A stretch of 64,000 nucleotides of DNA, taken from positions 62,001-126,000 of the forward strand of contig JAWKWT010000004.1 in NCBI GenBank assembly GCA_041397365.1, read 5' to 3'. Shown here piece by piece: positions 53,833 to 62,873 of the stretch; within the stretch, counting starts at the first letter, position 1, and the number at the start of each line of letters is the position of its first letter. This stretch comes from P52-10 sp041397365 (GTDB taxonomy: Bacteria; Pseudomonadota; Alphaproteobacteria; Rhizobiales; Xanthobacteraceae). The position numbers and the translations under genes were made by a program. The notes below the pieces were generated by a model, which did not search any database, had not been told where the DNA came from, and saw only the letters and a program-made list of their open reading frames with translations.

Positions 53833-54633
53833 TCACACCACCGGCGAGGTTCCGCCATCGACATTGGTCGCGGTGCCGGTGATGTAGCCGCCCTGATCCG
53901 ATGCCAGGAAGCAGGCCATGTTGGCGAACTCCTCCGCCTTGCCGGCGCGCCCGATCGGGATCGGCTTGACGCGCTGCGCCATGTAGTCCTCCAGCGGCAC
54001 GTTGTTCCGCTTCGCCGCCTGCACATGCTGGTCGGCCTCGATGATGCCCACCAGCAGCGCATTGACCAGCACGTTGTGCGGCGCGCCCTCGCCGGCCAGC
54101 ACCTTGGTCAGCGCCATCCCGGCCGCGCGGCTGACGGAGGTCGGCGCGCTCGCCGCGCGCGGCGCTTTCGCGCCGATGTTCAGCACGTTGATGATGCGGC
54201 CCCAGCGGCGCTCCTTCATCTGCGGCCAGACCAGCCGCGTCATGCGGATGGCGGCGAACAGTTTCTGGTCGAGGTCTTCCTGCATCCGCTCGTCCGTCAG
54301 CGTCTCGAACGGACCTGCGCGCGACACGCCGGCATTGTTGACCAGAATATCAACCTTGCCATACGCCTTGATCGTCTCGTCATAGATGCGCTTGACGTCC
54401 TCGGGCTTGGCTACGTCGCCGGCGACGCCCATGATCCGCCCGTGCGCATTGCCGCCTTTGGCTGATGCGGCCTGCGCGCCGATCGACTTCACGGCTTCGT
54501 CGAGCGCCTCGCGGCCGCGCGCGCAGATCATCACATCCGCGCCCGAATTCACAAAGCGCGTGGCGATCGCATAGCCGATGCCCTTGCTGCCGCCTGTGAC
54601 GATCGCGGTCCGACCGGAGAGGGAGATTTCCAT
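53833..54633 (-). CDS. SDR-family protein lacking the catalytic Ser/Tyr/Lys residues
   Basis: A 266-residue short-chain dehydrogenase fold. The cofactor-binding TGGSKGIG (residues about 13-20) and the NNAG block (99-102) are intact. The active site is not: where YxxxK is expected at 165 and 169 the protein has Thr and Arg (APTSVSRAAG), and the usual Ser strand reads INVLNIGAK. I have seen close relatives with the same replacements in Bradyrhizobium, so it is a conserved subfamily, perhaps with altered chemistry. It is 22 bases upstream-adjacent to the CoA-transferase pair on the same strand. Confidence 0.85.
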   Translation of the reverse strand: MEISLSGRTAIVTGGSKGIGYAIATRFVNSGADVMICARGREALDEAVKSIGAQAASAKGGNAHGRIMGVAGDVAKPEDVKRIYDETIKAYGKVDILVNNAGVSRAGPFETLTDERMQEDLDQKLFAAIRMTRLVWPQMKERRWGRIINVLNIGAKAPRAASAPTSVSRAAGMALTKVLAGEGAPHNVLVNALLVGIIEADQHVQAAKRNNVPLEDYMAQRVKPIPIGRAGKAEEFANMACFLASDQGGYITGTATNVDGGTSPVV

Positions 54634-54655
54634 GATGCGCTCCTTTTTTGTTTGT

Positions 54656-55342
54656 TTATGCCGCGACTTCGGCGAGCGGCGGTGCGGTCAGGGTTTTGCA
54701 GCCGGGGGCGAAGGTCAAAGGCGCGCCCGTGCGCTTCTGCAATTCCTCGCGCGTCATTCCGTCGACGATCTCATGCACGATCACCCCGCCGCCGGGCGCG
54801 ATCTCCATGACGGCCAGATCCGTGTAGATGCGCTTGACGCATTTTTTCGCCGTCAGCGGCAGCGTGCATCGCGTGACGATGCGCGGCGCGCCGGAGCGCG
54901 TGTTGTGCTCCATCACGATCCACACCGCCTTCGCCGCCGCCGCAAGATCCATCGCGCCGCCGACCAGCGGTCCTTTGTGCGGCACCTTCATGTCCCAATT
55001 GGCGAGGTCACCGTTTTCGGCTACTTCGAACGCGCCGAGAATCGTCACATCGATATGACCGCCGCGGATCATCGAGAACGACCACGCCGAATCGACGATC
55101 GTCGCGCCGGGGCGCAAAGTGATCGGCCGGCTGCCGGCATCGACCAGATCGGTGTCGATCTTGTCCGCCGCCGCGAGCGGCCCGACGCCGACGACGCCAT
55201 TCTCCGACTGGAAGAACACGTCGAGCCCCTCCGGCACATAGTCGGCCACGGCCACCGGAAGACCGATGCCGAGATTGATGAGCGCCCCATCGGCGATGTC
55301 CTGCGCGGCGCGCCACGCCATCTGGCTGCGATTGAGCTTCAT
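54656..55342 (-). CDS. CoA-transferase subunit B (3-oxoacid/3-oxoadipate type)
   Basis: A 228-residue subunit carrying the catalytic Glu in FFQSENGVVGVG near residue 47. LINLGIGLPVAVADYVPEGL and GGHIDVTILGAFEVAENGDL are family blocks. The enzyme transfers CoA from one acyl-CoA to a 3-oxo acid. Its start overlaps the stop of subunit A by four bases. Substrate choice between 3-oxoadipate and acetoacetate-type acids is not resolved by these motifs. Confidence 0.9.
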   Translation of the reverse strand: MKLNRSQMAWRAAQDIADGALINLGIGLPVAVADYVPEGLDVFFQSENGVVGVGPLAAADKIDTDLVDAGSRPITLRPGATIVDSAWSFSMIRGGHIDVTILGAFEVAENGDLANWDMKVPHKGPLVGGAMDLAAAAKAVWIVMEHNTRSGAPRIVTRCTLPLTAKKCVKRIYTDLAVMEIAPGGGVIVHEIVDGMTREELQKRTGAPLTFAPGCKTLTAPPLAEVAA

Positions 55343-56019
55343 GCCTGCCCCTCCGGTGCGACGACGACGCGATCGACATAAATGCCGGGCAACTGAACCC
55401 GGTCGTGCGGGATCGGCTCTCCGGTGACGGCGCGCACTTCCGCCACCGTCATGCCGGCGGCCGTCGCCATCGCCGGGCCGAAATTCGCCTGCGCGTAGCG
55501 GAAGGTGAGATTGCCGAAGCGGTCCGCCGTGTCGGCGCGGATGATCGCCAGATCCGCCGTCAGGGCTTTCTCCAGAACATATTCGCGGCCATTGAACACC
55601 CGCACTTCCTTGCCGGCCGCAAGGTCCGTTCCGACGCCGACCGGCGTGAAGAACGCAGGGATGCCCGCGCCGCCGGCGCGAATGGCTTCAGCCAGCGTTC
55701 CCTGCGGCAGGCATTCCAGTTCGATCTTGCCGTCCTTCCAGAGTTGCTCGAACGGCGACAATTCCTTGTCGCGGCCGCGCGCGGCACTACAGACGATCTT
55801 GCGGACGAGGCCCGCCTCGATCAGCTCATGGGTATAGGACAGCCGGTGCGTGGCCGAATTGACCACCAGCGTCAGATCCTTCGGCGCGCGCGCCACAAGC
55901 GCGCGAATGGTGGCGTTGGGGAAACCCGCGCCGCCGAAACCGGAGATCATGACGGTCGACCCGTCGCGGACATCGGCCAGCGCCTCCTGCGCAGAACCGA
56001 CACGTTTGTTGATGGCCAT
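55339..56019 (-). CDS. CoA-transferase subunit A (3-oxoacid/3-oxoadipate type)
   Basis: A 226-residue partner of subunit B with the Gly-rich STVMISGFGGAGFPNATIRA block and GIPAFFTPVGVGTDLAAGKE, then EKALTADLAIIRADTADRFG, all typical of the alpha subunit. The ATGA overlap with subunit B indicates translational coupling and a 1:1 complex. It is the first gene of the pair. Confidence 0.9.
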   Translation of the reverse strand: MAINKRVGSAQEALADVRDGSTVMISGFGGAGFPNATIRALVARAPKDLTLVVNSATHRLSYTHELIEAGLVRKIVCSAARGRDKELSPFEQLWKDGKIELECLPQGTLAEAIRAGGAGIPAFFTPVGVGTDLAAGKEVRVFNGREYVLEKALTADLAIIRADTADRFGNLTFRYAQANFGPAMATAAGMTVAEVRAVTGEPIPHDRVQLPGIYVDRVVVAPEGQA

Positions 56020-56219
56020 GATCCTCCCGCCTTGGCTGATTTTTGCCTGTTTGATTGGCTTGTCCGGCGAGGTGGCCGAACCAGAAGCGTATCGAAACCC
56101 AGTTTAAGACGACGCCGACGCTCAGGACAAGCGCCGCACACGCTCATCTACGGCTTTGGACACCGGGAAAAAACGTTGCAAGGCGCATGGACCGGCTGCC
56201 GGTCCAAAAGCATTCGCCA

Positions 56220-56590
56220 TTATTTCGTCTTGCCGAGTTCCGACTTGTAAATCTCCGGCTTGAAGCCGACCAAAAGCGTCCCGCCCGTCTCCAGCACCGG
56301 CCGTTTTATCATCGACGGCTGCTCCAGCATCAGCGCGATCGCCTTCGCCTCGGTCAGTCCTGCTTATCGCTGTCGGCCAGCTTGCGGAAGGTGGTGCCGG
56401 CGCGGTTCAGCAGCGTCTCCCAGCCGACCGCCTTGGCCCATGCCTGAAGCCGCGTCTTGTCGATGCCTTCGCTTTTATAGTCGTGAAACTGGTAGGCGAC
56501 GCCATTCGCGTCGAGCCAGGCCCGCGCCTTCTTCATCGTGTCGCAATTCCTGATGCCGTAGATGGTGATCGCCACGCGCGCAGTCCTCAT
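56220..56590 (-). CDS. ArsC/Spx-family reductase-like protein, one frameshift
   Basis: A thioredoxin-fold protein of the ArsC/YffB type. The N-terminal strand ITIYGIRNCDTMKKARAWLD has the single Cys and its helix; YQFHDYKSEGIDKTRLQAW follows. The first frame ends early at DSDKQD. One missing base at 56357 (plus strand), where GGTCAGTC should read GGTCAGGTC, restores DLTEAKAIALMLEQPSMIKR and the end PEIYKSELGKTK at 56220. The corrected size, about 123 residues, fits this family. Start at MRTARVAITIYG (56590) is the likeliest. Confidence 0.8.
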
Positions 56591-56593
56591 CAG

Positions 56594-56637
56594 GCATGAT
56601 CCCGAAAGTGGGAACCGGTTTTCGGAACAGATCATGC
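56594..56637. repeat. Dispersed palindromic repeat, copy 4
   Basis: A 44-base element with GCATGAT/ATCATGC ends and the same inner core (CGAAAGTGGGAACCGGTTTT) as copies 1-3. It lies between purT and the ArsC-like gene, 52 bases after the purT stop. Confidence 0.85.
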
Positions 56638-56689
56638 TTCAATAAGGACCGGAGGATTTCATCCGCGCAGGCCGAAGGCAACCCTCGCC

Positions 56690-57878
56690 TCATTCGCGAT
56701 ACACGATCCGCACTTTCGCAGCCGCGTCTGCGCGCGGCGCGGGCGGCGTCCGTATCGCCATGCTTCGCCAGCGCCAGCGCGACGCCCATGCGGCGATAGG
56801 GCCGCGTCACCGGCTTGTTGAAGATGCGCACATCGACATCGATGCCGTCCGTTTCCGGCGTCAGCGCGTCCGCAAGCCCCTCGAAACCGAACGAGGCCGC
56901 GTCGCGATCGGCCAGGATCACGGCGGAGGCGCTCGGCCCGTGCTGGGTGATCGAAGGGATCGGCAGGCCGAGCACCGCGCGCGCATGCAGATCGAACTCG
57001 GTGAGATTCTGCGAGATCAGCGTCACCATGCCGGTGTCGTGCGGACGCGGCGAGAGTTCGGAGAAGATGACTTCATCGCCCTTGACGAAGAACTCGACGC
57101 CGAAAATGCCGTAGCCGCCGAGATTGTCGACCACCGCTTTGGCCTGCGCCTGCGCCTTGGCGATGGCGGCGGGCGACATCGCCGCCGGCTGCCAGCTTTC
57201 GCGATAATCGCCGCGCTCCTGCCGGTGGCCGATCGGCGGGCAGAAGACGACGCCCTCGCGGGTGCGCACAGTCAGCAGCGTGATCTCGTAATCGAAATCG
57301 ATGAACTGCTCGACGATGACGCGTGTGCGATCACCGCGCATGCCGGCCACCGCATATTGCCAGGCTTTATCGATGTCGCCGGGCGCGCTCACCGTGCTCT
57401 GGCCCTTCCCCGATGACGACATCACCGGCTTGACCACGCAGGGAATGCCGATGGCGGCGACGGCCTCGCGCATCTGCTCCAGCGTCTCGGCGTAGCGGAA
57501 GGCCGATGTCGGCAGGTGCAATTCATTGGCCGCGACATCGCGAATGCCGTCGCGGTTCAGCGTCATCATCGCCGCGCGGGCCGACGGCACGACATTGTAG
57601 CCGCGCTCCTCGTAGTCCTTCAGCACCTCGGTGCGGATCGCCTCGATCTCGGGAACGATGAAATCGGGCTTGTGCTTGTCGATCGCCGCCGACAGCGCCG
57701 CGCCATCGAGCATCGGGAACACTTCGCATTCGTCCGCGAACTGCATCGCCGGCGCGCGCGCATAGGAATCGCAGGCGACGACATGCGCGCCGAGGCGTTT
57801 TGCGGAAACGACGAATTCGCGGCCCAACTCGCCCGAGCCGAGCAGCAGGATTTTCGCGATGGCGGGACCCGTTCCCAT
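56690..57878 (-). CDS. purT: Formate-dependent phosphoribosylglycinamide formyltransferase PurT, end frameshifted
   Basis: PurT uses formate and ATP to formylate GAR in purine synthesis. From MGTGPAIAKILLLGSGELGR (start 57878) the ATP-grasp parts follow: VMSSSGKGQSTVSAPGDIDK, the metal-binding EFFVKGDEVIFSELSPRPHD, and DVRIFNKPVTRPYRRMGVAL. Near the end an indel around 56738 changes the frame; the expected end, KVRIVYRE with the stop at 56690, is present in another frame. The corrected length of about 396 is normal. A hairpin lies 15 bases before the start. Confidence 0.9.
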
Positions 57879-57893
57879 TCGATCGCTCAGCAG

Positions 57894-57919
57894 TCCCGGT
57901 GATCTAGGGATCACCGGGA
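57894..57919. promoter_or_regulatory. Perfect inverted repeat in front of purT
   Basis: TCCCGGTGATC and GATCACCGGGA form a perfect 11-base stem around TAGG. It lies between the SDR stop and the purT start. No T tract follows on the minus strand, so it could be an operator or processing site rather than a simple terminator. Two copies of CGATCGCTCAG flank it. Confidence 0.55.
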
Positions 57920-57946
57920 GTTTCATCTTGCCGACGGAGCGATCGC

Positions 57947-58715
57947 TCAGGAGATCGTGCCGCCGCCGTCGATGACGATGCTCTGGCCATTGACGAACGC
58001 GCCGGCCTTGGTGGCGAGGAAGACCGCGCCGCCGGCGATCTCGTCCGGCTGGCCGATGCGATGCATCGGCGAGCGCGCCTCGGTGGTCTTCAGCGTTTCG
58101 GATTGTCCCGCAGCGCCTTGGCGAAATCGGTCTTGATGAGGCCCGGCGCGATGCAGTTCACGCGGATATTATGCTTGCCGTATTCGACCGCGAGATTGCG
58201 CGCGAGCTGGAGGTCGGCCGCCTTCGAGATGCAATAGGCGCCGATGGTGGTCGAGCCCTTGTAGCCGCCAACGGAGGAAATGATGATGATCGAGCCTTCC
58301 TTGCGCTCGATCATCTGCGGCACGGTGAACGAGATCAGCCAGTTGTTGGCGATGATGTTGTTTTCCAGAATCTTCGGAACTGATCGTCCTGGATGCCGGC
58401 CATCGGCCCGTAATAGGGGTTCGACGCCGCGTTGCAGACGAGCACGTCGACCTTGCCGAGCTGCTTGGTGGTCTCATCGACGAGATTCTTCAATTCGTCC
58501 TTTGACGAGATGTTCGCCGCGATGGAGATCGCGGTGCCCGCGCCGTATTTGTCGTTGATCGCCTTGGTGACTTCCTCGCAGGCCGGAAACTTGCGCGACG
58601 ACACCACGACCTTCGCGCCATGTTCGGCAAAGCGCTCGGCGATGGCGCGGCCGATTCCGCGCGACGATCCCGTGACGATGGCGACCTTGCCGGTCATGTC
58701 GAACAGCGAACTCAT
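57947..58715 (-). CDS. SDR-family oxidoreductase, frameshifted
   Basis: The N-terminal part from 58715 (MSSLFDMTGKVAIVTGSSRG) holds the TGSSRGIG cofactor loop and CNAASNPYYGPM. The frame shifts near 58385, leading to ISFTVPQMIERKEGSIIIIS, the active site YCISKAADLQLARNLAVEYG (YxxxK intact) and APGLIKTDFAKALRDNPKR. A second shift near 58096 leads to MHRIGQPDEIAGGAVFLATK and IDGGGTIS at 57947. The whole is a normal 256-residue SDR. Substrate unknown. It precedes purT on the same strand. Confidence 0.85.
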
Positions 58716-58824
58716 GATAATCCTCCCTTATCGGATTTTTCCGCGCGGGCCCGCGCAATATGGCCACGACTCTAAGCAGGCTTTGCCGGGCGCGGCAACC
58801 GCGCGCGGCGCAGCTGTGCGCGCA

Positions 58825-59529
58825 TCAGGCGTGCTTGACGATTTCCGGACCCGCCGGCTGATGCATGGCGGGACGATCGCCCTCGGCCAGCCAGGGCTGA
58901 TGGTTGACCATGTTGATGCGCCAGCCGGAATCGCCGTTCAGCGTCAGATATTCCAGCTTGGTCAGCGAGCAGTTCTCGATCGCGAAGGACAGGCCGCCCT
59001 GCGGGCCGAGGCCGAGCGCCAGCGCGATCGCCGCCTTGATGACGCCGCCATGCGCGACCGCGACGATATCGCGGCCCACATGCGTCTTGTTGATCCGGAA
59101 GATGCCCTCGCCGACGCGCGCATAGAGATCGAGGAAGCTCTCGCCGTTCGGCGTCTGCTCCTCCGCCGGGCCGAACCAGTAGCTGCCGAGCTGCACAGGG
59201 CGGCTCGCATAGAACGAGGCGCGGTCCCTGCCCTGCCAGTCACCGAGATTTTGCTCCGCGAAATCAGGCTCGTGGAACATCGTTTCGGGTTTCGGAAAGC
59301 CTGCATCCCAGATCGCGGCTGCGGTCAGATGGGTGCGCTTCAGATTGCTGGAAAACCAGGCGGCATTCTGCGGCAGCGTCCGCGCCAGCCCCTGAAACAC
59401 CGAAAGATCGCTGCAATCGCAGCCGAGATCCGCCTGTCCGTAAATGCGGCCGCCGTCCTCGCGCACCGGCGCGTGACGAATCCACCACCAGCGGGTGACG
59501 ACGGGTTCGGCAGCGGACGCGTTGGACAT
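58825..59529 (-). CDS. Histidine phosphatase superfamily protein
   Basis: A 234-residue member of the phosphoglycerate mutase-like superfamily. The catalytic histidine is in WWWIRHAPVREDGGRIYG (an RHA variant of the RHG motif); SNLKRTHLTAAAI carries the Arg, and IVAVAHGGVIKAAI the second His. ENCSLTKLEYL is the C-terminal part. The start at 59529 (MSNASAAEP) is preferred. A specific substrate cannot be given. It is divergent from the SDR at 59654. Confidence 0.85.
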   Translation of the reverse strand: MSNASAAEPVVTRWWWIRHAPVREDGGRIYGQADLGCDCSDLSVFQGLARTLPQNAAWFSSNLKRTHLTAAAIWDAGFPKPETMFHEPDFAEQNLGDWQGRDRASFYASRPVQLGSYWFGPAEEQTPNGESFLDLYARVGEGIFRINKTHVGRDIVAVAHGGVIKAAIALALGLGPQGGLSFAIENCSLTKLEYLTLNGDSGWRINMVNHQPWLAEGDRPAMHQPAGPEIVKHA

Positions 59530-59653
59530 GAGGACACCCCTGAAATATGGTTTTTTGCTAACTACGTCAGCGCACCGCAAGGCTCAAGCAGCTTTTCACA
59601 CGCGGCGAATGCGCGACATCCGCATGACACTTGCGCGCCATTGGGAGGATAAA

Positions 59654-60454
59654 ATGGGCCGGCTTGAAGGCAAATCGATCGTCATCACGGGCGCGGGCTC
59701 CGGCATCGGCCGCGCAGCGTCGCTGCTGTTCACCAGGGAGGGCGCGAAGCTGATCGCGGTCGACAAGACCGATGCCGTGGACGAAACTGTGAAGATGGTC
59801 CGCGCGGCTGGCGGAACGGCGGAGGCCGTGCAGGCGGACGCCGGATCGGAGGCCGATGTCGCAGCCTTCATCGGCAAGGCCGTGTCGGCTTATGGCAAGC
59901 TCGATGCGATCTGGGCCAATGCCGGAATCTCCGGCGGCTGGGTGCCGCTGCACGACCAGACGCCGGAGCAGTGGCAGGAAATCCTGCGCGTCAATCTGAT
60001 CGGACCGTTTCTTGCGGTGAAGCACGCCTCCAAGCAGATGATGAAACAGCAGACAGGCGGCTCGATCATCTGCACCGCATCGGTCGCGGGGCTGCGCGCC
60101 AATGCCGGCGGCAACCCCTACAGCGCCAGCAAGGCCGGCGTCGTCAGCCTCGTTCAGACCTCGTCCTATGCGCTGACCGGCACCGGCGTCCGCGTCAATG
60201 CGATCTGCCCCGGCCTGATCGAAACCGGGATGACACGCGGCACCTTCGAGAAGGCCCGCGAGCGCGGCACCGCCGACAAGATCGGCCAGATCAACCCGAC
60301 CCAGCGCGGCGGCGTGCCGGCCGAGATCGCGGCGATGGGCCTGTTCCTTGCGAGCGACGATGCGTCCTATGTCAACGGCCAGGCGATCGCGGTCGATGGC
60401 GGCCTGTCGGCGTCGCACCCGTTCGCTGGAAAACTTCGCACCGCGACGGCGTAG
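59654..60454 (+). CDS. SDR-family oxidoreductase with intact active site
   Basis: A 266-residue classical SDR. TGAGSGIG (residues about 12-19) binds NAD(P), NAG occurs in WANAGISGG, and the active site YSASK in GNPYSASKAGVVSLVQ is intact with the Ser of TASVAG. PGLIETGMTRGTFEKARERG follows. The start has a GGGAGGAT ribosome-binding site. Substrate unknown; the gene lies in the organic-acid/CoA catabolism neighbourhood. A hairpin terminator follows. Confidence 0.9.
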   Translation: MGRLEGKSIVITGAGSGIGRAASLLFTREGAKLIAVDKTDAVDETVKMVRAAGGTAEAVQADAGSEADVAAFIGKAVSAYGKLDAIWANAGISGGWVPLHDQTPEQWQEILRVNLIGPFLAVKHASKQMMKQQTGGSIICTASVAGLRANAGGNPYSASKAGVVSLVQTSSYALTGTGVRVNAICPGLIETGMTRGTFEKARERGTADKIGQINPTQRGGVPAEIAAMGLFLASDDASYVNGQAIAVDGGLSASHPFAGKLRTATA

Positions 60455-60487
60455 CCTGGCTCGCCTGCGGGTTTTGCACAAAAACGA

Positions 60488-60510
60488 ATGGCCGGGACAA
60501 GCCCGGCCAT
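60488..60510 (-). terminator. Terminator between converging SDR and phosphotransferase genes
   Basis: A perfect nine-base stem (ATGGCCGGG with CCCGGCCAT) around ACAAG. On the minus strand it is followed by TCGTTTTTG, so it should end transcription of the phosphotransferase gene; the plus strand has no T run after it. Confidence 0.75.
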
Positions 60511-60537
60511 CTTGCAAACCATCGCGATTGATCGCAG

Positions 60538-61599
60538 CTACGCCGCGCCAGCCTTCTTCGCGTAGTCCCACGACGAAATCGCCAGCGGCCGCACACGCGC
60601 CGCGCTTTCGGCCGCGCGGGCGGAGGCGGCGGTGCCGTCGCGAATGCGTCCGGCGATGCCTTGCAGAATGCAAGTCAGGCGGAACAGGTTGTAGGAGAAA
60701 TACCAGTTGAGGTCCGGAATGCCCGGACGACCCGTCGCCTTGCAGTAGATCTCGATCGCCTCTTCCAGCGACGGGATATTGAGTTCGGCAAGCGGCGCAT
60801 TGACAAGCCCCTGGCGCTGGCCGCCCTCCATGATCCACTGCATCAGCAGATAGGAAAAGTCAGCAAGCGGATCGCCGAGCGTCGACAATTCCCAGTCCAG
60901 CACGGCGAGCACTTTCGGCTCGTTCGGTGCAAAGATCATATTGTCCAGCCGGTAGTCGCCGTGAACGACCGACACCCGCTCCTGCTGCGGTACGGTTTTG
61001 GGCAGAAACTCGATCAGTCGCTCCACCTCGTCGATCTTCTCGGTCTCCGAAGCGCGGTACTGCTTGGTCCAGCGATCGACCTGACGGGCGAAATAATTGC
61101 CCGGACGGCCATAATCGCCGAGTCCGATCTTTTCGGGCTCGTAGCTGTGCAGCTGGGCCAGCGTCAGGATTTCCTGCTCGAAGATCGGCCGCCGCTCCTC
61201 GCGCGACACCGCCGGCAGCGTCTGGTCCCAGAACACGCGGCCCTCGACCATCTGCATGATGTAGAACATCGTGCCGATGACGCTGTCGTCGTTGCAAAGG
61301 CCATAGGTCTTCGCCGCGGGAAAGCCCTGCGCATGCAGCGCGGTAATCACCTTGTACTCGCGATCCACCGCATGTGCCGACGGCAGAAGCTTGCCGAACG
61401 GCTTGCGGCGCATCACATAGGAACGGCCTGGCGTATCCAGACGATAGGTCGGATTCGACTGGCCGCCCTTGAACTGGCTGACCGTCAGAGGGCCTTTATA
61501 GCCCTCCACATTCGCACTCATCCACCGGTCGAGCGCTGCCTCGTCGAACTTGTGTCGGTCCTCGACCTCCTTGGTGCCGGCGAAGTCAGCGTCTGCCAT
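60538..61599 (-). CDS. Phosphotransferase family protein (ACAD10-type APH fold)
   Basis: A 353-residue aminoglycoside phosphotransferase-like kinase. The catalytic loop is VVHGDYRLDNMIFAPN and the metal-binding Asp lies in AVLDWELSTLGDPLADFSY. FKGGQSNPTYRLDTPG begins the N-lobe. This branch is commonly paired with acyl-CoA dehydrogenases, as in ACAD10, and an acyl-CoA dehydrogenase is immediately upstream (26 bases). A role in hydroxy-acid activation by phosphorylation is inferred, not shown. Confidence 0.88.
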   Translation of the reverse strand: MADADFAGTKEVEDRHKFDEAALDRWMSANVEGYKGPLTVSQFKGGQSNPTYRLDTPGRSYVMRRKPFGKLLPSAHAVDREYKVITALHAQGFPAAKTYGLCNDDSVIGTMFYIMQMVEGRVFWDQTLPAVSREERRPIFEQEILTLAQLHSYEPEKIGLGDYGRPGNYFARQVDRWTKQYRASETEKIDEVERLIEFLPKTVPQQERVSVVHGDYRLDNMIFAPNEPKVLAVLDWELSTLGDPLADFSYLLMQWIMEGGQRQGLVNAPLAELNIPSLEEAIEIYCKATGRPGIPDLNWYFSYNLFRLTCILQGIAGRIRDGTAASARAAESAARVRPLAISSWDYAKKAGAA

Positions 61600-61625
61600 T
61601 CCGTTTCGTCCCGTTCAGTGTCCGC

Positions 61626-62873
61626 TCAGTGCGTCTTTTGCGGCGTGAAATTGCCGTGACGCGCAATTTCCATGCGCGCGATTGAACGGTTATGCACTTC
61701 GTCCGGGCCGTCGACAAGACGCAGCGTGCGCGATTGTGCATACATGCGCGCCAGACCCGGATCCTCGGTGACGCCGGCGCCGCCGAATGCCTGGATCGCG
61801 TCGTCGACGATCTTCAGCAGCATCTTCGGCACCGCAACCTTAATCATGGCGATCTCGAGCTGCGCCGCCTTGTTGCCGACTTTGTCCATCATGTCGGCGG
61901 CCTTCAGCACCATCAGGCGATTAAGTTCGATATTGGTGCGGGCTTCGGCGATCCGCTGCTCCCAGATCGAATGCTGGATGATGTATTTGCCGAACGCAGT
62001 GCGCTCGGACAGGCGCTTCACCATCTTCTCGATCGCCACTTCGGCGCGGCCGATGGCGCGCATGCAGTGATGGATGCGGCCCGGTCCGAGACGGCCCTGT
62101 GCGATTTCGAAGCCGCGGCCTTCGCCGAGCAACAGGTTCTCGCGCGGCACGCGCACATCCTTGAGCAGGATCTGGGCATGGCCGTGCGGCGCATCGTCAT
62201 AGCCGAACACTGGCAGCATTCGCTCGATCGTGATGCCGGGCGTGTCCATCGGCACCAGAATCTGCGACTGCTGCTGGTGGCGCGGATTGTCCGGATCGGT
62301 CTTGCCCATCAGGATCGAGATCTTGCAGCGCGGATCGCCTGCGCCCGAAGAAAACCATTTGCGCCCGTTGATGACGTAATAATCGCCGTCGCGGGTGATG
62401 CGGGTTTCGATATTGGTCGCGTCCGAAGAGGCCACCGCCGGCTCGGTCATCAGGAAGGCGGAGCGGATCTCGCCGTCCATCAGCGGCCGCAGCCACTTCT
62501 TCTTCTGCTCCGCGTTGCCGTAGCGCAGGAACACTTCCATATTGCCGGTGTCCGGCGCGGAACAGTTGAACACTTCCGACGCCCAAGAGATGCGGCCCAT
62601 CTGCTCGGACAACAGCGCGTATTCGAGATTGGTCAGACCCGCGCCGTGAAACTCGTCATCCTCATGCTCGTTCGGCGGCATGAACATGTTCCAGAGCCCT
62701 TCCGCGCGGGCCTTCTTCTTAAGCTCTTCGAGAACCGGCACCACCTTCCAGCGGGTGTCGCCCTCGTTCATCTGCTGGCGATAGAGCGGAACCGCCGGCT
62801 CGACATGCCGCTCCATGAAAATCTTGACGCGCTCAAGCCAATGGCGCTGACGCTCGGACAAATCGAAATTCAT
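61626..62873 (-). CDS. Acyl-CoA dehydrogenase family protein (ACAD10/11 type)
   Basis: A 415-residue flavoprotein dehydrogenase. AFLMTEPAVASSDATNIETR, NGRKWFSSGAGDPRCKISIL and RLGPGRIHHCMRAIGRAEVA are family blocks, and the C-terminal QAFGGAGVTEDPGLARMYAQ with RTLRLVDGPDEVHNRSIARM matches the ACAD10/11 branch. The catalytic base position is in the TRT...DGPDEVH region. With the kinase downstream it would act on 4- or similar hydroxy acyl-CoAs, but the substrate is inferred. Confidence 0.9.
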   Translation of the reverse strand: MNFDLSERQRHWLERVKIFMERHVEPAVPLYRQQMNEGDTRWKVVPVLEELKKKARAEGLWNMFMPPNEHEDDEFHGAGLTNLEYALLSEQMGRISWASEVFNCSAPDTGNMEVFLRYGNAEQKKKWLRPLMDGEIRSAFLMTEPAVASSDATNIETRITRDGDYYVINGRKWFSSGAGDPRCKISILMGKTDPDNPRHQQQSQILVPMDTPGITIERMLPVFGYDDAPHGHAQILLKDVRVPRENLLLGEGRGFEIAQGRLGPGRIHHCMRAIGRAEVAIEKMVKRLSERTAFGKYIIQHSIWEQRIAEARTNIELNRLMVLKAADMMDKVGNKAAQLEIAMIKVAVPKMLLKIVDDAIQAFGGAGVTEDPGLARMYAQSRTLRLVDGPDEVHNRSIARMEIARHGNFTPQKTH

